Of a stretch of 64,000 bases of DNA, positions 15,610 through 24,904 are shown piece by piece; position 1 is the stretch's first letter, and every line of letters begins with the position of its first letter. The position numbers and the translations under genes are program-made. The stretch covers positions 1 to 64,000 of the forward strand of contig QFDA01000002.1 in assembly GCA_003130815.1 (NCBI GenBank), read 5' to 3'. Source of the DNA: Bacteroidetes bacterium SCGC AAA795-G10. GTDB lineage: Bacteria; Bacteroidota; Bacteroidia; Flavobacteriales; Flavobacteriaceae. The notes under the pieces are model-generated. The model searched no databases. It was given only the letters and a program-made list of their open reading frames with translations, and was not told the origin of the DNA.

Positions 15610-17310
15610 ATGAGAAAAAAAATACACCTAGCTTTTACCCTTTTTTTTATTTCTTTCATAGGAAGCTCGCAATTTGGTACAATTGGATATGACTTTAAGG
15701 ATCCTTACGTAAAGTTTAAAGATTTAAAATTTGCTGTACGCCTATCAACAGAAAACAATATATATTGCCCGAATCCAGAAAATATTTCCATAAATAAAGT
15801 TTCAGATAACGAGATTATTCTTACCAGTAAGTCACTTTCGGCTGCTGGAGGTCAACTGATTTCTGATGGAATGGTTGAATTAAAGATTTCAAGTTCAGAA
15901 AATGAAAGAATCTCAATTACAGCTAAAGCCAGTCACGTTTCTGAATTAAATAAAAGTATTTTAATTCTTATAAAGGGTATTGATGTTAAATCAATGATTT
16001 CGGAGCAACCGCAGGCAAAAGGTGTTAAAGAATTTAAAGATAAAAAAGAGATTCGTGTAAGTTATCCTTCAAGGTCTGCTACAATGCCACTTGTGTTTTT
16101 AAAAAATGAAAATGAGGAATGGTATGTATTGTCTAAAGACAAAAAATTAAGAAAAAAAGGTTTTGCTTGTTTTTATGACCATTTAACTAATGAACCCGTT
16201 GTTGTTTTAAGTCATGACAATGATATGCGCAGTATTTCAAAAGAAATTAGTGCCCCAAGGTGGGTGCTAGGAAAAAATAAATCAAGATTAGAAATTGTAA
16301 AAGAAAGATGTAATGATATAGAACAAAATTTTGATCTTGATCCATTCCCTAAAAAACCAAAAAAATATACGGATTGGGCTAATAATTTAAAATTGGTAAC
16401 CTTTTTTCATGGGGTGCATTGGACTGGCCACATTTTTAATACTTATGATCAAATAGGTGAGCAATTAGAATGGATGACAAAGACAATTGATGGTAAACAA
16501 ATTTTAGCATTTTTACCTGCCTGGGATGGTAGATATTATGTGAATTATCCTGAACATGAGCCAGATGAAAGAATGGGTGGAAAAGTTGGTCTGAAAAATC
16601 TTATAAAAAAAGCACACAATCTAGATGTGAAAGTTGTTCTTATGTTTGGTGGTCCAAATCTTTCAAATTTTAAGTTTTTGGATGAAAACAATATGTCTGA
16701 TGCGGGATTAAAGACTCCTAACGGTCATAGTAGACTTCAAAATTGGCTAGACTGGAATACAGATTTAAATATTGAGACGATGGGATTAATAATTAATTTT
16801 GGCCATCCAAAGTATAGAGAGTATATGATTTCAAAAACAGCAGAACTTTTTGATACTTATGATGTAGATGGTGTATTTTTAGACGGTACTTTGAGGTGGG
16901 AAAATAGTCCTGATTATTCTCCTTATGAGGGACTGGTTCAATATACCAAAGAAATAAGAAAACGTTATCCAGATAAACTAATAATGGGTGAGGATGGATA
17001 TGATTTAGTTTATGGTCTTTTTGATCTTTTTCATACTTCAGGTGGACCACTGGGACTAGAAAATTACTTACTTAGATATACTCGTCAATTCTATTATTTA
17101 GCTTATCCCTCTGAAAGTGGCAGCGCAGGTGTCCACGAGATTGGTTGGTCAAATAATTCCGTTACGATAAAAAATGCAGATCCTGATTACACAATACCTT
17201 CAATGTCAATATTTTATGGAGATGAAGTAAAATACAAAAATCAAATTCAAAACAAACTTAAATTATACAAAAGATGGAATTTAAAGTCAGTTCCCATAAT
17301 GAAAAATTGA
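15610..17310 (+). CDS. Secreted TIM-barrel protein, probable glycoside hydrolase of unclear family
   Basis: This 566-residue protein has an N-terminal signal peptide, a beta-sandwich-like region (about residues 20-240) and a TIM-barrel-like catalytic region. The barrel carries the conserved elements of retaining glycosidases: a PAWDGRYYVNYPEHEP loop, the strand VKVVLMFGGPN, the strand VDGVFLDGTLRW with a likely nucleophile Asp, and LIMGEDGYDLVYG, where the Glu could be the acid/base. This arrangement is like alpha-amylase or alpha-galactosidase superfamilies (clan GH-D or GH-H relatives) and like a group of unclassified bacterial proteins. Substrate is unknown. It has no CAZyme or SusC/D neighbour nearby, and no carbohydrate-binding module is obvious. 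Confidence 0.65.
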   Translation: MRKKIHLAFTLFFISFIGSSQFGTIGYDFKDPYVKFKDLKFAVRLSTENNIYCPNPENISINKVSDNEIILTSKSLSAAGGQLISDGMVELKISSSENERISITAKASHVSELNKSILILIKGIDVKSMISEQPQAKGVKEFKDKKEIRVSYPSRSATMPLVFLKNENEEWYVLSKDKKLRKKGFACFYDHLTNEPVVVLSHDNDMRSISKEISAPRWVLGKNKSRLEIVKERCNDIEQNFDLDPFPKKPKKYTDWANNLKLVTFFHGVHWTGHIFNTYDQIGEQLEWMTKTIDGKQILAFLPAWDGRYYVNYPEHEPDERMGGKVGLKNLIKKAHNLDVKVVLMFGGPNLSNFKFLDENNMSDAGLKTPNGHSRLQNWLDWNTDLNIETMGLIINFGHPKYREYMISKTAELFDTYDVDGVFLDGTLRWENSPDYSPYEGLVQYTKEIRKRYPDKLIMGEDGYDLVYGLFDLFHTSGGPLGLENYLLRYTRQFYYLAYPSESGSAGVHEIGWSNNSVTIKNADPDYTIPSMSIFYGDEVKYKNQIQNKLKLYKRWNLKSVPIMKN

Positions 17311-17353
17311 TAAAATTTATTTCCAGAAAAGAGTAATGAGAGTATAAATTTTT

Positions 17354-17761
17354 CTACTCGCCATAAGCTGTTATAATTAATTCACGCTTTCTGGGTTTAT
17401 ACCTGTGTTCGCATAAAAAAATTCCTTGCCAAATACCCCATTGAGGTTTTCCATTTTTTATAGGAAAACTTACACTGCTTCCTAACAAACTTGACTTAAT
17501 ATGAGATGTCATATCGTCTAAGCCCTCTTCAACGTGAGTATACATGTTAATGTCCTCAGGGACAATTCTGTTAAAAAATGTTTCGAAATCTGATCTTACA
17601 GAAGGATCTGCATTCTCATTGATAGTTAAACTAGCCGAGGTATGCTGAATAAAAATATGCGCTACACCAGTAATTTTTGGTAATTCTTGTGTGATACAAT
17701 CTGTAATCAAATGAAACCCTTTTGAAAAACTAGGGAGAATTATTTTTTTTTGAAATACCAT
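17354..17761 (-). CDS. YjbQ family protein (UPF0047)
   Basis: The protein is a 135-residue member of the YjbQ/UPF0047 family. Signature features are HIFIQHTSASLTINENADPS near the middle, in which His and Asn residues cluster at the putative active site, the segment EEGLDDMTSHIKSSLLG, and the C-terminal GIWQGIFLCEHR. Some family members show weak thiamine-phosphate synthase activity in vitro and can replace ThiE in Escherichia coli, but the physiological function is not settled. It lacks a signal peptide, so it is cytoplasmic. It is a single gene in convergent orientation to the glycosidase-like gene. Confidence 0.9.
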   Translation of the reverse strand: MVFQKKIILPSFSKGFHLITDCITQELPKITGVAHIFIQHTSASLTINENADPSVRSDFETFFNRIVPEDINMYTHVEEGLDDMTSHIKSSLLGSSVSFPIKNGKPQWGIWQGIFLCEHRYKPRKRELIITAYGE

Positions 17762-17865
17762 AATTTAAGTTGTATATTTTAAGATAGGTGTTTTTTATAT
17801 CTTTCAATAAATATCTATATTACAGATATTTAACAATATAAAATTTTACAATAGTCAAACAAATT

Positions 17866-18510
17866 ATGAAAAAACTACTTACATTCTATTTTCAAATTTT
17901 ATTTTTTACTCAAATAAATTATTCTTTCGGACAAAAAGAAAATTTTGATTCAGGAATTGAATTATACGATACAAGTGAAGAATTAGTTCCTTTAAGAAAA
18001 ACATCTGAAACAATTGGGAAATGCTGTCAACTTGGAAAAGCTATGTCTAAATTGTCAGGTGGTATGAGTGATGTATATTTAACTCAAAGTGAATTAAATG
18101 AAGACGGTACATACACGATTTTTTTTGTGAGTATGTTTACAATTGGATTTGATACTGAGCTTACTCAGTTTGGAGTTGAAAATCCAACAGCTAAAATTTC
18201 AAGCTTTCACCTTAAAAATGAGGACAAATTTAATCGATTACAAGAATTAATGATTTATGGTTACAGGGAATTTAAAGCGCACCCGATAATTAAAAAGATT
18301 AAATATGCTGATGTATCTGAGGTTCTGGAGGGAGGAAATAATGAGGGAGATAAATTGTTATTAAGGTTTCATAACAAAAAAATCATTAAGTATGTTTCTT
18401 TTCAATTATTTGATAAGGAAACAGGATTTAAAACTTCAGGAAAAGCAATTTTTTCAAAATTTATTCCTCAACTTTTCGGTTCAGATGAAATTATTGACAC
18501 AAACTGGTAA
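17866..18510 (+). CDS. Secreted protein of unknown function
   Basis: A signal peptide is predicted to end near YSFGQ (residues 18-22), followed by a mature protein of about 190 residues. The mature part has a short Cys-Cys pair (GKCCQLGKAMSKLSGG), a beta-rich middle (TYTIFFVSMFTIGFDTE) and a C-terminal beta-strand region. I do not recognise a family. The upstream spacer carries TATCTTTC at 17798-17805, which differs at one base from the Bacteroidota -7 consensus TAnnTTTG, but a matching -33 element is not evident. A palindrome follows the gene. Confidence 0.55.
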   Translation: MKKLLTFYFQILFFTQINYSFGQKENFDSGIELYDTSEELVPLRKTSETIGKCCQLGKAMSKLSGGMSDVYLTQSELNEDGTYTIFFVSMFTIGFDTELTQFGVENPTAKISSFHLKNEDKFNRLQELMIYGYREFKAHPIIKKIKYADVSEVLEGGNNEGDKLLLRFHNKKIIKYVSFQLFDKETGFKTSGKAIFSKFIPQLFGSDEIIDTNW

Positions 18511-18526
18511 AATACTAAACGTAAAC

Positions 18527-18551
18527 CTTAAGTTAATCTATTTAACTTAAG
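18527..18551. repeat. Perfect 10-bp inverted repeat in an intergenic spacer
   Basis: The sequence CTTAAGTTAA (18527-18536) is followed, after a 5-base loop, by its exact reverse complement (18542-18551). It lies 17 bases after the stop of the secreted-protein gene. Because no T run follows on either strand it is not a classical intrinsic terminator. It could be a weak terminator, an operator or a processing site. The remaining 214 bases before the next gene show nothing I can support. Confidence 0.5.
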
Positions 18552-18765
18552 AGCTTATTCCACAATATGGAAATTAGAAGAACATATCCTTTTATGGAGT
18601 ATTCTAACAGCTGATAAACACCTTTATATCGATTTGAAAATGTTTCCATGTAAATTTAACGTGATTATTTGCAGATTATTTTAATTCAAGGCTAAAACAA
18701 ACTAAAAAAAACTAATTTCTATACTTTTAAAAATTTAGTTTTTATATATTTCATAAAATTTTATC

Positions 18766-20802
18766 ATGAAAAAAACACTCTTAACAACATTTATATTTTT
18801 CTTCTTTGGAATAGCATTATCGCAGGATAAAACAATAATTTCAGACCTTGAAAATCTTACTTTAGACGTTGGAGAAGTATTTATGCCAACATCCAAAGTT
18901 GTTAACTCGGACGGAAGTAACGTAGACTGCTTAAGAATAATTTATTACAATAAAAAGGGTGTATTTAGTTCTGCTAAATCAATAACTTTTGATAGAACTA
19001 ATGGGACATTAAAAGCAAATGATCCTGGAAATCACGATGTAGTTGCAGTATGTATTGATTCGAATGGGAAAAGACTCACGAGAACATTTAATATCAGCGT
19101 TAATTACCCTAAAATAAAAGAGGTTAAATTATCAGTTGCACAAAATGAGTTATATGTTGGTAATTACGTACCTCTAGTTTATGAAATAACTGATGAGCTT
19201 AATAAAAAAAGGACTATTGATTATTGGAATTATGATAAAGCTTACAAATACTTTTCAAAAGTTGATGTTTCAATAAGATCTAACAATGAAAAAGTGAGAA
19301 TTGACTCTTCTAATAATATTCTAGCAATTCAAGAAGGTAATTCTACTATAACTGCCACATTTGACGGAGTTTCAGATAAAATTGAATTAAAAATTAAAAA
19401 AAACCCAGTGAACAGGCTTGACCTAATTTCAAATATTTCTAATGTCAAAACAGGTGATGTTATTCAATTCAAAACTAATGCCTTCGATAAAAAAGGAAGT
19501 ACGCTTAAGGGTATTCCAATTGAATATTCTTTTACTGGGAAATCTTTTGATAAAAGTAATTCTGCCTCAGGTTTAATTTTAGAGGATGGTAGGTTTGTTG
19601 GGGATGTACCTGGTAAATATATTGTATCCGCAAGTATTGGAAACATAACATCATCCAAAATAATAAATGTTTTCCCAAGAAATGTAGAGCGAGAGGTAAA
19701 TAATGTTGGAAAAGGTATTGTAAACGATAAACATACTTCAGATTTTTGGGTTTTTGAAGGTACTGACGGAGGGGATTATGCTGTCACTGGTACATGGGGT
19801 GCAGACGGGACTGCATATTTTTGGGATGTAAGTAACCCCTCAAATCTAAGAAAAATAGATAGTGTTCAAGTTGATGCAAGAACAGTTAATGATGTAAAAG
19901 TTTCCAAAGATGGAAAAATATGTGTTATCAGTAGAGAGGGTGCATCAAACAGAAAAAATGGTATGATTATAATCGATGTTTCAAATCCACGAAATGTGAA
20001 GATAATTGCAGAGTATACAAAGAATTTAACTGGTGGGGTTCATAATGTTTTTATAGATAATAATCATGTTTATGCACTAAGTAATGGTGAAAAATATTAT
20101 ATAATAAATATAGAGGACCCTGCTAATCCAAAACAAGTTGGAATGTTTGAAGTTGGAAAGGAAGGGCAATCAATTCACGATGTGTGGATTGAGGACGGTA
20201 TAGCATATTCCTCTAACTGGAGAGATGGCGTTTACTTAGTTGATGTTGGAAATGGGATTGCAGGCGGTTCCCCTTCTAATCCAGTCTCATTTGGAAATTA
20301 CTCTTACGATAGTGGAGCCCATCACGCAACCTTTCCATATAAAAGTAAGTCAACAGGTAAATTTTATACTGTACTTGGAGATGAAATTTTCCCAAAAGGT
20401 GTGAATCCAAATGGAACAAATGAAACTGCAGGATTTCTTCACTTTGTAGACTTCACAGATCTAAAAAATCCGGTTGAGGTAGCAAAATATGAACTTCCAA
20501 CTCACGGTTCGCACAACTATTGGATAGAAGATGACATTCTCTACGTTGCCATGTATACTGGAGGTTTGAGAATCGTTGACTTAAGTGGTGATCTATTAGG
20601 AGACCTATATAAACAAGGTCGAGAAATAGGATACCTTTTAACAGGCAATCCAAATGGATATATTCCAAATGATACCATGGTTTGGGGTGCACAGCTTTAC
20701 AAGGGACATGTTTTTTATTCAGATTTTAATTCTGGCCTTGGGGCAGCTAAAGTTTCAAGTAATAAGCCAGACAACAGTAAAGCAAATACATATATTGAGT
20801 AA
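18766..20802 (+). CDS. Secreted LVIVD-repeat beta-propeller protein with Ig-like domains
   Basis: This 678-residue secreted protein has a signal peptide ending near ALSQ, then an Ig-like (BIG2-type) region of about 300 residues with beta-rich segments such as YPKIKEVKLSVAQNELYVGN. The C-terminal 350 residues contain repeated LVIVD-type blades: AYFWDVSNPSNLRKI, IIIDVSNPRNVKII, YIINIEDPANPKQV, VYLVDVG and LRIVDLSG. Such proteins form beta-propellers exported by Bacteroidota and other marine bacteria, and are probably involved in surface binding. It is separated by 6 bases from the YncE-like gene, so the two propeller proteins are probably made together. Confidence 0.75.
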   Translation: MKKTLLTTFIFFFFGIALSQDKTIISDLENLTLDVGEVFMPTSKVVNSDGSNVDCLRIIYYNKKGVFSSAKSITFDRTNGTLKANDPGNHDVVAVCIDSNGKRLTRTFNISVNYPKIKEVKLSVAQNELYVGNYVPLVYEITDELNKKRTIDYWNYDKAYKYFSKVDVSIRSNNEKVRIDSSNNILAIQEGNSTITATFDGVSDKIELKIKKNPVNRLDLISNISNVKTGDVIQFKTNAFDKKGSTLKGIPIEYSFTGKSFDKSNSASGLILEDGRFVGDVPGKYIVSASIGNITSSKIINVFPRNVEREVNNVGKGIVNDKHTSDFWVFEGTDGGDYAVTGTWGADGTAYFWDVSNPSNLRKIDSVQVDARTVNDVKVSKDGKICVISREGASNRKNGMIIIDVSNPRNVKIIAEYTKNLTGGVHNVFIDNNHVYALSNGEKYYIINIEDPANPKQVGMFEVGKEGQSIHDVWIEDGIAYSSNWRDGVYLVDVGNGIAGGSPSNPVSFGNYSYDSGAHHATFPYKSKSTGKFYTVLGDEIFPKGVNPNGTNETAGFLHFVDFTDLKNPVEVAKYELPTHGSHNYWIEDDILYVAMYTGGLRIVDLSGDLLGDLYKQGREIGYLLTGNPNGYIPNDTMVWGAQLYKGHVFYSDFNSGLGAAKVSSNKPDNSKANTYIE

Positions 20803-20808
20803 TCATAT

Positions 20809-21939
20809 ATGAAAAAGTTTTATTTTTTTTTATCAACGATACAATATTGTTTACCAATTAAGTGTAAAATAATATTTTCCTTTTTTTTATTACTTACCAT
20901 AAATGGTCTTGTTGCGCAAAACTACTATTTATATGTTGCATCTGAATCAGATGACACTGTATCACTTTTGAAATTTGACGGAAACAAGATTAATGAAGAA
21001 AAAAGAATCGATGTAGGCTTTTATCCAACTGAAATTGAAGGACCACATGGTATTACTGTTGGTCCAAATGGTAAGTTTTGGTATTTGACTTTGGCTCATG
21101 GAAATCCCTATGGTAAAATAATTAAATACTCAACTAAAGATAATACAGCTATTGATCAAACTACTCTAGGCCTTTTCCCAGCTTCTATGCAGATATCTAA
21201 AATAACAGGTTTTATTTACTGTGTAAACTTCAATCTTCATGGAGACATGAAACCTTCATCTGTCTCAGTTATTGATACGGAGACAATGACAGAGATAACG
21301 AAAATTAAAACAGGTAGTATGCCGCACGGGTCAAGAATTTCAAAAGATGGTCTAAAACAGTACTCTGTAGCTATGATGTCAGGAGAACTATTTGAAATAG
21401 ACGCATTAAGCCTAAACGTTTCAAGGAAGCTCGATCTAGAAAACCATTCGTTAATGGATCACAGTAAAATGGATATGAGTAATAATAAAATGAAACATTC
21501 ATCAGTAAAGCCAACATGGGTGATACCACATCCAAATAAACCTCTAGCTTACGTCGCTGGAAATGGTTCTAATGAGATTATTGAAATAAATTTAAATAAA
21601 TGGGAAATAACCAAAAGAATTAAGATTGAAAAAAATCCATACAACGTAGAGATTTCACCAAATGGTAACTTTATGGTAGCAACTCTAAAGGGAAACGGTA
21701 AAACTGCTATTTGGGATCTTAGCACAGGTAATTTAATTAAATTGATAAAAAATTCAACCTCAGTACCCCACGGTGTTGCCATTTCAAGTGATAGTAAATA
21801 CGCCTTTGTTTCAGTTGAAGGAAAAGGTGGTGAGCCTGGAATTGTTGATGTTATTGATCTTAATAAACTTTTACTGATTGATAAGGTTGAGGTTGGAAAG
21901 CAAGCCGGTGGTATAGCATTTTGGAAAAAAGAGATTTAA
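20809..21939 (+). CDS. Secreted YncE-like beta-propeller with Met/His-rich loop
   Basis: The protein has a long N-terminal leader (about 38 residues, ending near GLVAQ) followed by a seven-bladed propeller of the YncE/NHL kind. Typical blades are ISKDGLKQYSVAMMSGELFEIDAL, AYVAGNGSNEIIEINLN and YNVEISPNGNFMVATL. Residues 211-233 or so carry an unusual insertion with the order N-H-S-L-M-D-H-S-K-M-D-M-S-N-N-K-M-K-H, which resembles copper-binding Met/His stretches. Several blades also present a Pro-His-Gly turn (GPHG, MPHG, VPHG). Whether the protein binds metal is inference. The gene lies 6 bases behind the LVIVD gene, and a GNAT gene follows. Confidence 0.75.
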   Translation: MKKFYFFLSTIQYCLPIKCKIIFSFFLLLTINGLVAQNYYLYVASESDDTVSLLKFDGNKINEEKRIDVGFYPTEIEGPHGITVGPNGKFWYLTLAHGNPYGKIIKYSTKDNTAIDQTTLGLFPASMQISKITGFIYCVNFNLHGDMKPSSVSVIDTETMTEITKIKTGSMPHGSRISKDGLKQYSVAMMSGELFEIDALSLNVSRKLDLENHSLMDHSKMDMSNNKMKHSSVKPTWVIPHPNKPLAYVAGNGSNEIIEINLNKWEITKRIKIEKNPYNVEISPNGNFMVATLKGNGKTAIWDLSTGNLIKLIKNSTSVPHGVAISSDSKYAFVSVEGKGGEPGIVDVIDLNKLLLIDKVEVGKQAGGIAFWKKEI

Positions 21940-21953
21940 ATCTCCTTCAATTA

Positions 21954-22508
21954 ATGAATCCCATAAAAATAAAACTTGCTTCTACTGAGTCTGAATTGTT
22001 TGAGATTAAAAATCTACAGAGAATAAACTTAAAGGGAAATCTATCAGAGAGTGAAAAAAAAAGTGAGGGGTTTCTTACAGCTGAATATACATTATCTTTT
22101 TTAAAAAAAATTAATCAAGATTCCCCTGCTATAATTGTAAAAAAAGATAAAGTGGTTGGTTATGCACTCGCAGTTTCAAAAAAAATTGGAAAGCAAAACG
22201 AATTATTAAATCATCTGATAAACGAATTTGATAAACAAAAATATAAAGACATTAATCTAGTGAACGAAAATTATATTGTGGTTGGTCAACTTTGTCTGGA
22301 TAAAAGCATCCGCGGAATGGGTTATGTTGAAAAAATCTATTCACAATTTAAAGAAACCTACAAAAATTATAGGTATTGTTTAACTGCTGTTGATTTGGAA
22401 AACAAAAGATCTAGTGCAATACACAAAAAGTGCGGGTTTTTGCGAATTGGTCAACTAATGCTTAATGAAAATCCAGGAGAGATTATTTTATGGGATTTAA
22501 AAAACTAA
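21954..22508 (+). CDS. GNAT family N-acetyltransferase
   Basis: This 184-residue cytoplasmic protein shows the GNAT fold: an N-terminal helical region, a core strand with IVVGQLCLDKSIRGMG, containing the acetyl-CoA-binding R-G-x-G-like loop, and the C-terminal AVDLENKRSSAIHKKCGFLRIG motif, which is typical for the last part of the fold. I chose the Met at 21954 because it lies 14 bases behind the stop of the propeller gene; the longer frame from 21921 would overlap that gene. It may be part of the same transcript. The acceptor is unknown. Confidence 0.8.
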   Translation: MNPIKIKLASTESELFEIKNLQRINLKGNLSESEKKSEGFLTAEYTLSFLKKINQDSPAIIVKKDKVVGYALAVSKKIGKQNELLNHLINEFDKQKYKDINLVNENYIVVGQLCLDKSIRGMGYVEKIYSQFKETYKNYRYCLTAVDLENKRSSAIHKKCGFLRIGQLMLNENPGEIILWDLKN

Positions 22509-22516
22509 TTTTTGTT

Positions 22517-23524
22517 TTAAGGCAAAGCATTAATAAAACCTGTAACACCACTAAAATAATTTTCTTGATCATCATACATGCTCCAATGGCTTCCATTTGG
22601 ACAGTGCAGGTAAGAACCATTTTGAACTTCTTTACTCATCCACTCCATTTGTTTTGGATCCATCGTGTCATGCTCACCTCCAATGGTAAGTACTGGTATT
22701 TTTAATTTTTTTAAGTCATTTTTTCTATCCCAATCCTTAAGAAGAGCATCACCTACAACTCCAAATTCACTTGGGCCCTGCATCCGTAAATAGATATCAA
22801 AGTTTGATTTATTTAAACTTCTTGTAACTGGATCCGGCCACTGATCCAATGGCATTCTTAAAGAATGTTTTGTGTAATAATGTTTTTCAATTAATGACAA
22901 ATATTCTTGGTTAGTATAATCTTCAGCCGACTCGAATTTTCTGATTTTTTTTAAAACTTCAGGATCTAGTTTAGGTGCAAGAACATTATTTGCATAATCA
23001 ATATAATCAGGAATTGAGGGTACCATATTTGATATGATAAGTGCTTTAAGATTATTTTGATATTTAAGTGCGTATTCAATACCCAAAATGCCTCCCCAAG
23101 AATGACCAAGAATTATAAAGTTTTCACTATTTAAATTGAGTGCCTGTCTTACTTGTTCAACCTCATCAACAAATCTGTCAATAGTCCAAAGTGATTCATC
23201 TTTTGGTTTATCACTAAACTCTGAACCTAATTGATCATAATAATAAAATTCAATAGATTCTTTCGGAAAGTATGACTCAAAAGCTTGAAAATATTGGTGA
23301 TCAAAACCGGGACCACCATGAAGAAGAAGAACTTTTTTTGATGGGTTATTTCCAATTCTTTTTGTCCATATATTAAATTTACCTAAGGGCGTGTTAATAG
23401 GAATAATTTTTACACCTCCAGAAAGTTTATCACTCCTTCCAGTATAATCAAGGTAGCTGTTTGATTTATTTGGACTTTGACAGCTTAATAATGATATTGA
23501 AATTAAAAAAAGAAATTTTTTCAT
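22517..23524 (-). CDS. Lipoprotein alpha/beta hydrolase, proline-iminopeptidase family
   Basis: The protein has a lipoprotein signal with Cys 15 (SLLSC) and an alpha/beta hydrolase domain. The oxyanion-hole motif HGGPG is at residues 69-73, the nucleophile elbow GHSWGG has Ser 142, and the triad is completed by Asp 286 (GGEHDTMD) and His 313 (GSHWSM). The HGGPG motif and the YYYDQLGSEFSD segment place it in the peptidase S33/proline iminopeptidase group, which cleaves an N-terminal residue from short peptides, though some members hydrolyse amides or esters. Being lipid-anchored it probably acts in the periplasm or on the outer membrane. It follows the SusC/SusD pair on the same strand after a terminator, so it is possibly functionally related. 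Confidence 0.85.
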   Translation of the reverse strand: MKKFLFLISISLLSCQSPNKSNSYLDYTGRSDKLSGGVKIIPINTPLGKFNIWTKRIGNNPSKKVLLLHGGPGFDHQYFQAFESYFPKESIEFYYYDQLGSEFSDKPKDESLWTIDRFVDEVEQVRQALNLNSENFIILGHSWGGILGIEYALKYQNNLKALIISNMVPSIPDYIDYANNVLAPKLDPEVLKKIRKFESAEDYTNQEYLSLIEKHYYTKHSLRMPLDQWPDPVTRSLNKSNFDIYLRMQGPSEFGVVGDALLKDWDRKNDLKKLKIPVLTIGGEHDTMDPKQMEWMSKEVQNGSYLHCPNGSHWSMYDDQENYFSGVTGFINALP

Positions 23525-23545
23525 TTATTGTAAATTTTTTAAAAA

Positions 23546-23571
23546 AAAAGCCAAGTTTTAACTTGGCTTTT
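23546..23571 (-). terminator. Intrinsic terminator after the SusD gene
   Basis: A 12-bp inverted repeat, AAAAGCCAAGTT (23546-23557) and AACTTGGCTTTT (23560-23571), has a GC-rich core and a very short spacer that would open to a larger loop. On the minus strand it continues into a long T run, complementary to the A run at 23541-23549. It sits between the SusD stop (23579) and the hydrolase start (23524). Confidence 0.85.
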
Positions 23572-23578
23572 ATTCTAT

Positions 23579-24895
23579 TTACTCATTTTCTGTTAAAGGA
23601 ATGGGAATTATATTAAATATCTGGTCACCAGGTCTGTCAATTGGAAGGGTAAGTGACTTACCAAATCTTCTCAAATCATACATCCTATGGTTTTCACACC
23701 AGAAAGAATATCTTCTTTGATTCAATAACTCATCGATTAGAGCAGATTCTGTTGATGCTCCACTGTATGCTGCCAAACCAGCGGAAGCTCTAATTACATC
23801 AATAGCTTTGATTGCTTCAGTCGGATTAGAAGGAATATTTGCTTCAGCATATAAAAGAACAAGTTCTTCATTTCTAATAATATCAATAGGAGATATATTT
23901 GATGCATACAATCTAGTCTGGTGAGTTCCATTTAATCCATCTTGGGTAGTTGGGTCAGATCTAATTATAGTCTTATTTTCAACTCTTTTGTCACCGGGCT
24001 CTGCGTCAGCAATAAAACTGTTATGAACAATAATTTGATCACCATTATTGTCAACAATTTTATATAAACCATTAACAATGTCTCCAGCAGATAAACTAAA
24101 TACGTGTTTAGGTCCTATCTTTAAGTCTCCATTTAAGTCAAAAAATGATGAACTAAGAGCTGCCAATGCATCCGTTTTGTTTCCAGAATAAACAAGGGCA
24201 ACTGCCTTCACAGCTCTATTAAACTTTGAAAAGGTTGATGGAGTATCAAAACCATCAAAACCAGCTAATGGAAAAGAAAAACTATCCCCTGCAGCACTTA
24301 AATCAGATAATGCACCATCTAGAATGGTAGATACCTGTGATAAAACATCAGCTTCAGCTAATATTGGTCCTGGATTAGTAGGATCACTAACATCTACTCT
24401 TGCCGAACCGTAGGATTTAACCAACATAATAAGCTGGTGTGCTATTACAGTTCGTGCAAAACCTCTATAACCAGCAGCTTCTTGAACACTAACAGAAGTT
24501 GTGTTGTCTAATGCTTCTAATAGAATATTAGCATTTTTTATAGTTCTGTATTTTGACGCCCAAACGCTTGTGGAATAAAAAGAGTTGTTATCTAGGGTAG
24601 CTCCATTAGCACCCAATAAGTCACCCGTATTCCTAGGATCAGCATCAAACTTATACAACTCGCGAGCCATTGTCCCTGTATGGGTTGTTTGACCTGCTAC
24701 TCCGCCACGCATTCCAGATTCAATACCCACTATTAGGTTATTAAGTTGGTTAACAGATGCGTCAGTTAAGACTCCTTCTAAACTAGGTCTATTAGGGTCA
24801 AATTCTTCATCAAATGTACATGATAAAGAAATTAACGTTGTCATCATTAAGCTAACGACGACTAATTTTTCTATTGAGAATTTAAAATTTTTCAT
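23579..24895 (-). CDS. SusD/RagB family nutrient-binding outer-membrane lipoprotein
   Basis: The protein is a SusD homologue: a lipoprotein (lipobox at SLSC, about residue 26) with tetratricopeptide-like helical repeats and the family C-terminal region, in which SFWCENHRMYDLRRFGKSL and the closing FNIIPIPLTENE are recognisable. SusD-like proteins cap the TonB-dependent channel SusC and bind the substrate. The gene directly follows susC (9-base gap) and ends at a strong terminator. At 438 residues it is at the short end of the family, where typical starch-binding SusD is about 550. The substrate cannot be told from sequence. Confidence 0.95.
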   Translation of the reverse strand: MKNFKFSIEKLVVVSLMMTTLISLSCTFDEEFDPNRPSLEGVLTDASVNQLNNLIVGIESGMRGGVAGQTTHTGTMARELYKFDADPRNTGDLLGANGATLDNNSFYSTSVWASKYRTIKNANILLEALDNTTSVSVQEAAGYRGFARTVIAHQLIMLVKSYGSARVDVSDPTNPGPILAEADVLSQVSTILDGALSDLSAAGDSFSFPLAGFDGFDTPSTFSKFNRAVKAVALVYSGNKTDALAALSSSFFDLNGDLKIGPKHVFSLSAGDIVNGLYKIVDNNGDQIIVHNSFIADAEPGDKRVENKTIIRSDPTTQDGLNGTHQTRLYASNISPIDIIRNEELVLLYAEANIPSNPTEAIKAIDVIRASAGLAAYSGASTESALIDELLNQRRYSFWCENHRMYDLRRFGKSLTLPIDRPGDQIFNIIPIPLTENE

Positions 24896-24904
24896 ATCTA
24901 AATA

